DNA of 36,169 nt from Ruminococcus sp. Lineage in GTDB: Bacteria > Bacillota > Clostridia > Oscillospirales > Ruminococcaceae. Made by a program: the position numbers and the translations under genes. The notes beneath the pieces were generated by a model. It had not been told where the DNA came from. It made no database searches and saw nothing but the letters and a program-made list of their open reading frames with translations. The stretch is taken from assembly GCA_015066745.1 (NCBI GenBank), contig SVNW01000034.1:1-36169 (forward strand). The letters are read 5' to 3'. Shown here in pieces: positions 34,102-36,169 of this stretch (within the stretch, counting starts at the first letter, position 1; each line of letters begins with the position of its first letter).

Positions 34102-34896
34102 ATGTATGAATACAGCCTTGATTATGCTGAAAGCATTGTCAATTCGGATATGTCTAATGATGAAAAGTATGATGAGCTTGAAGAATTGTATGACAGTATA
34201 TATGACGATGCAGGAAACGAAATCTATGACGGCATATACGATGGTATTCTCGAAGATATGTACGATGATTTCTATGACGGGCTTCTGGACGATGCTTATG
34301 ACAATGGAGAATATTCAGAATACAGCGAATGGTCGGATGCACGTTCAGATGAATATGAGTGGTGGAGCGATACTCGTTCCCAAGTATATGAAGATTGGTC
34401 TGATATGCGTTCCGATATATACGAATTCCAGTCAGATTTAAGAGGTGAACTCTGGAGCGATGACATTGACAAGGCTCTGGAAAAGATAAAAGATTTCCGT
34501 GAAGATGTCGAAAAACTCAAGGGTGATGCAGGTCAGGCTGAAAACAGCTCCACTTCCGATGATAAAGATGACACTACTCCTGATACTGAAACAGAAGCAC
34601 CCGAAGAAGATAAGCCAGCAGAAAACCTTGTTGACGGAATGAAACCTGAGTTCAAGGAGGCTCTCGACAGCTATGAGGATTTCTTTGATGAATACTGTGA
34701 CTTTATGAAGAAATTTAATGAGTCGCCTGATGATTTAAGTTTGCTCGGAGAATATACTGAATATCTGACACAGTATTCTGAAACAATGGAGAAGATGGAC
34801 AAACTTGATGATGGCGAAATGAATGACGCTGAAATGAAATATTATCTCGAAGTTACAACCAGAATTAATAAAAAGCTCCTTGACGCTGCATTATAA
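34102..34896 (+). CDS. C-terminal remainder of the lipoprotein gene
   Basis: Same frame as the 33718 gene and 15 bp beyond its TAA; ATG 34102 has no SD. The product is very acidic and Tyr/Trp/Asp-rich, with short repeats such as SDARSDEYEWWSD, SDTRSQVYEDWSD and SDMRSDIYEFQSD (about residues 75-115, period about 14). An acidic linker and a C-terminal helical domain (PEFKEALDSYEDFFDEYCDF) follow. Without a signal peptide it would stay in the cytoplasm, so it is best seen as the displaced C-terminus of the lipoprotein. The function is unknown; this type is seen in gut Firmicutes. Confidence 0.65.
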   Translation: MYEYSLDYAESIVNSDMSNDEKYDELEELYDSIYDDAGNEIYDGIYDGILEDMYDDFYDGLLDDAYDNGEYSEYSEWSDARSDEYEWWSDTRSQVYEDWSDMRSDIYEFQSDLRGELWSDDIDKALEKIKDFREDVEKLKGDAGQAENSSTSDDKDDTTPDTETEAPEEDKPAENLVDGMKPEFKEALDSYEDFFDEYCDFMKKFNESPDDLSLLGEYTEYLTQYSETMEKMDKLDDGEMNDAEMKYYLEVTTRINKKLLDAAL

Positions 34897-34901
34897 AAAT
34901 T

Positions 34902-34932
34902 ACTCCCTATCATTTCGGTGATAGGGAGTTTT
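34902..34932 (+). terminator. Terminator of the lipoprotein gene
   Basis: Perfect 11-bp stem ACTCCCTATCA/TGATAGGGAGT (34902-34912/34919-34929) with loop TTTCGG, then TTTTC, 5 bp after the stop. Confidence 0.8.
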
Positions 34933-34950
34933 CACATCTATACACAAAAA

Positions 34951-34982
34951 TCCCGTATCCAACATAACCGTCGGATACGGGA
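34951..34982 (-). terminator. Hairpin, minus-strand terminator
   Basis: 10-bp stem TCCCGTATCC/GGATACGGGA. On the minus strand it is followed by TTTTTGTG. Confidence 0.6.
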
Positions 34983-35030
34983 CTTATTGTTATTTACCGA
35001 ATTCAATGCGGACAGCCATAGACATAAAAC

Positions 35031-35066
35031 AACAGGCGTATGCAGTTTTCTTTGCATACGCCTGTT
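35031..35066 (-). terminator. Terminator downstream of the TnpV-like gene
   Basis: Perfect 14-bp stem AACAGGCGTATGCA/TGCATACGCCTGTT with an 8-nt loop; the minus strand continues GTTTTATG. It lies about 100 bp after the TnpV-like stop. The remaining 35067-35170 shows nothing. Confidence 0.65.
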
Positions 35067-35170
35067 ATGCTTTTCATTAGCCGCCGTTTAGTCAATAACC
35101 ATTAGTATTTTCAAATACTTCTATATGGTCATCGCCCATAAGGGCAGTTTTTACTTATAATTATTGCTAA

Positions 35171-35533
35171 TCAAACATAAACCATATCCTTATATACAAC
35201 CTCTTTCGCATTTTCTCTAAGCATATTCCCGATAGAGCCGACATCAATTAGATTACCTGTTTCAACGGCAATCTGATACTCTTTGTTGTTTTCCATAAGT
35301 AAATCGGTTTGGTCACAAATAGCGTCTGTTACCTTTATGTCAAATTCTTCAAGGTATGTAAGAATATCTCCATTGTCAACAAGTTTCTGTAAGCTTTCGG
35401 GATAATGCTCACAAGTATAGTTGATATGGTATCTGATATGGTCTGTGTGGAAAGTGCGTGTATTGCTGCTTTTTAAATCTGTAACAGTAATGTTATCAGT
35501 ATCAAACTGCCATTTTTCACTTTTAAAAATCAT
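35171..35533 (-). CDS. TnpV-like transposon-associated protein
   Basis: 120 aa, start after GTGAGG. The C-terminal two thirds (YPESLQKLVDNGDILTYLEE ... ETGNLIDVGSIGNMLRENAK, then EVVY) follows the layout of TnpV proteins of Firmicutes transposons: short helix, LL-G-L-YL, and a terminal helix ending in A-EIV. The N-terminus (FKSEKWQFDTDNITVTDL) is less typical. TnpV function is unknown, but it is a marker of mobile elements. It has a consensus promoter and terminator of its own. The match is by recalled pattern only. Confidence 0.6.
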   Translation of the reverse strand: MIFKSEKWQFDTDNITVTDLKSSNTRTFHTDHIRYHINYTCEHYPESLQKLVDNGDILTYLEEFDIKVTDAICDQTDLLMENNKEYQIAVETGNLIDVGSIGNMLRENAKEVVYKDMVYV

Positions 35534-35592
35534 AATAAAAACCTCACTTTGTTCGTAATTGATATCTATAATTTTAATTTTGCTGTGATAAT

Positions 35593-35621
35593 ATTATACA
35601 ATTGGATAATATTATTGTCAA
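35593..35621 (-). promoter_or_regulatory. Promoter of the TnpV-like gene
   Basis: Minus-strand -35 TTGACA (35621-35616), 17-nt spacer, -10 TATAAT (35598-35593). Confidence 0.8.
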
Positions 35622-35706
35622 GTATAATTTTATAATGATTTTTCACTTTGTAAGTAGTGCACTAATTTTGGCAGTTTCCCAGTGCAGTTTGCTAATGTTA
35701 TTATAC

Positions 35707-35735
35707 TTGACATAATAGCATCACTATGATAAAAT
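35707..35735 (+). promoter_or_regulatory. Promoter of the zinc-ribbon gene
   Basis: -35 TTGACA (35707-35712), 17-nt spacer, -10 TAAAAT (35730-35735). It shares the flank TTATACTTGACA with the divergent promoter at 35593-35621, so the two may share a regulator. Confidence 0.75.
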
Positions 35736-35766
35736 AATATAAAAATTTTTTTAAGGGGGATATTAC

Positions 35767-36069
35767 TTGTTTACACACATTTGTGCTATATGTGGTGATG
35801 AATTTCAATCGTCATCAAACAGGGCGAAATACTGCGTTTATTGCAGGGATAAGGCACAGGTTTTGAGAAATAAAGCGTATACAGAAAAGAAGAAAGCAGG
35901 GTTATCTATAGCCATTGGAAGTACACAAATTTGCCCGGAGTGCAATAATACTTATATCGTTACAAGCGTTTCCCAGAAGTGCTGCAAGGATTGTCAGAAA
36001 AAGCATAACAACAAGCAGAAAATTTCTTCCAACCAACGATATACTAAACACGAAACTTCGGTTTTTTAG
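35767..36069 (+). CDS. 100-aa double zinc-ribbon protein
   Basis: TTG start 8 nt after AAGGGGGA. Two zinc-binding modules: CAICG ... YCVYCRDK (residues about 6-27) and CPECNN ... CCKDCQKK (about 57-78). A basic helix lies between (RNKAYTEKKKAG) and a basic tail follows. The layout suits nucleic-acid binding; similar small proteins accompany mobile elements. The 3' end overlaps the stop of a convergent gene by 2-3 bp. No specific family is named. Confidence 0.7.
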   Translation: MFTHICAICGDEFQSSSNRAKYCVYCRDKAQVLRNKAYTEKKKAGLSIAIGSTQICPECNNTYIVTSVSQKCCKDCQKKHNNKQKISSNQRYTKHETSVF

Positions 36070-36169
36070 GTATGCAACAATTCTTCAATAGTTAACGGTA
36101 CGCCAAAGTGTTCGAATAACTCTTTTTGCCGTTTAAGACAATTAGTGACGCTCCATCGTTCTAATCTTT
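36066..36169 (-). CDS. C-terminal 33 residues of a gene cut by the window edge
   Basis: An open minus-strand frame enters from the right edge and ends at TAA 36068-36066. It reads RLERWSVTNCLKRQKELFEH then FGVPLTIEELLHT, a plausible helical protein tail. The gene lies mostly outside the window and the family is not recognised. Confidence 0.5.
   Translation of the reverse strand, partial: RLERWSVTNCLKRQKELFEHFGVPLTIEELLHT

Noticed and set aside
1-36169. Retron, diversity-generating retroelement, tRNA or rRNA genes
   Set aside because: No reverse transcriptase motifs, template/variable repeats, cloverleaf or rRNA-like sequence were recognised by eye.

Overview
The window looks like part of a Firmicutes chromosome from the Oscillospiraceae/Ruminococcus neighbourhood. 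The support is low GC, Shine-Dalgarno (SD) led genes, AddB rather than RecB, and large secreted proteins with a dockerin-like calcium loop, threonine-rich linkers, repeated beta-rich domains and a ricin-like C-terminus. The species is not determined. No rRNA, tRNA or CRISPR array was recognised.

Core part (1-22.1 kb). A tightly packed minus-strand block starts at a good promoter (14273-14301). It encodes an ABC-F ATPase, Tex, a three-gene NatAB-type ABC exporter, AddB, a 54-aa membrane peptide, an NCS1 permease and a PlsC-type acyltransferase. A hairpin between the exporter and addB may split it into two units. A small plus-strand gene (14433) with its own promoter and terminator separates this block from two tandem paralogous secreted proteins (14999-19175). 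One of these carries a perfect 264-bp tandem duplication. Next is a minus-strand operon: 52-aa basic protein, double GNAT acetyltransferase, MetF, and a membrane-anchored C39-like peptidase.

Accessory part (about 22.2-36.2 kb). It holds a plasmid/ICE-type replication initiator, a vWA protein, a macro-domain gene that has lost its 5' half, and a large serine recombinase pseudogene whose C-terminal end abuts the break in the macro gene. To the right are an AAA ATPase/TOPRIM (RloB-like) pair resembling a phage-defence cassette, an oriT-like site of MOBQ type with no relaxase beside it, a two-gene operon of unknown function whose second product has a HEPN-type Rx4H motif followed at once by a -1 frameshift heptamer, two XRE regulators with palindromic operators, a lipoprotein gene split by an in-frame stop, a TnpV-like gene and a zinc-ribbon protein. 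The simplest reading is a decaying mobilisable island that entered the macro-domain gene and collected defence-like cargo.

Most likely new biology: the 30.15-31.8 kb HEPN-motif operon, and the 27.5-29.4 kb ATPase/TOPRIM cassette. Function is inferred in both cases.
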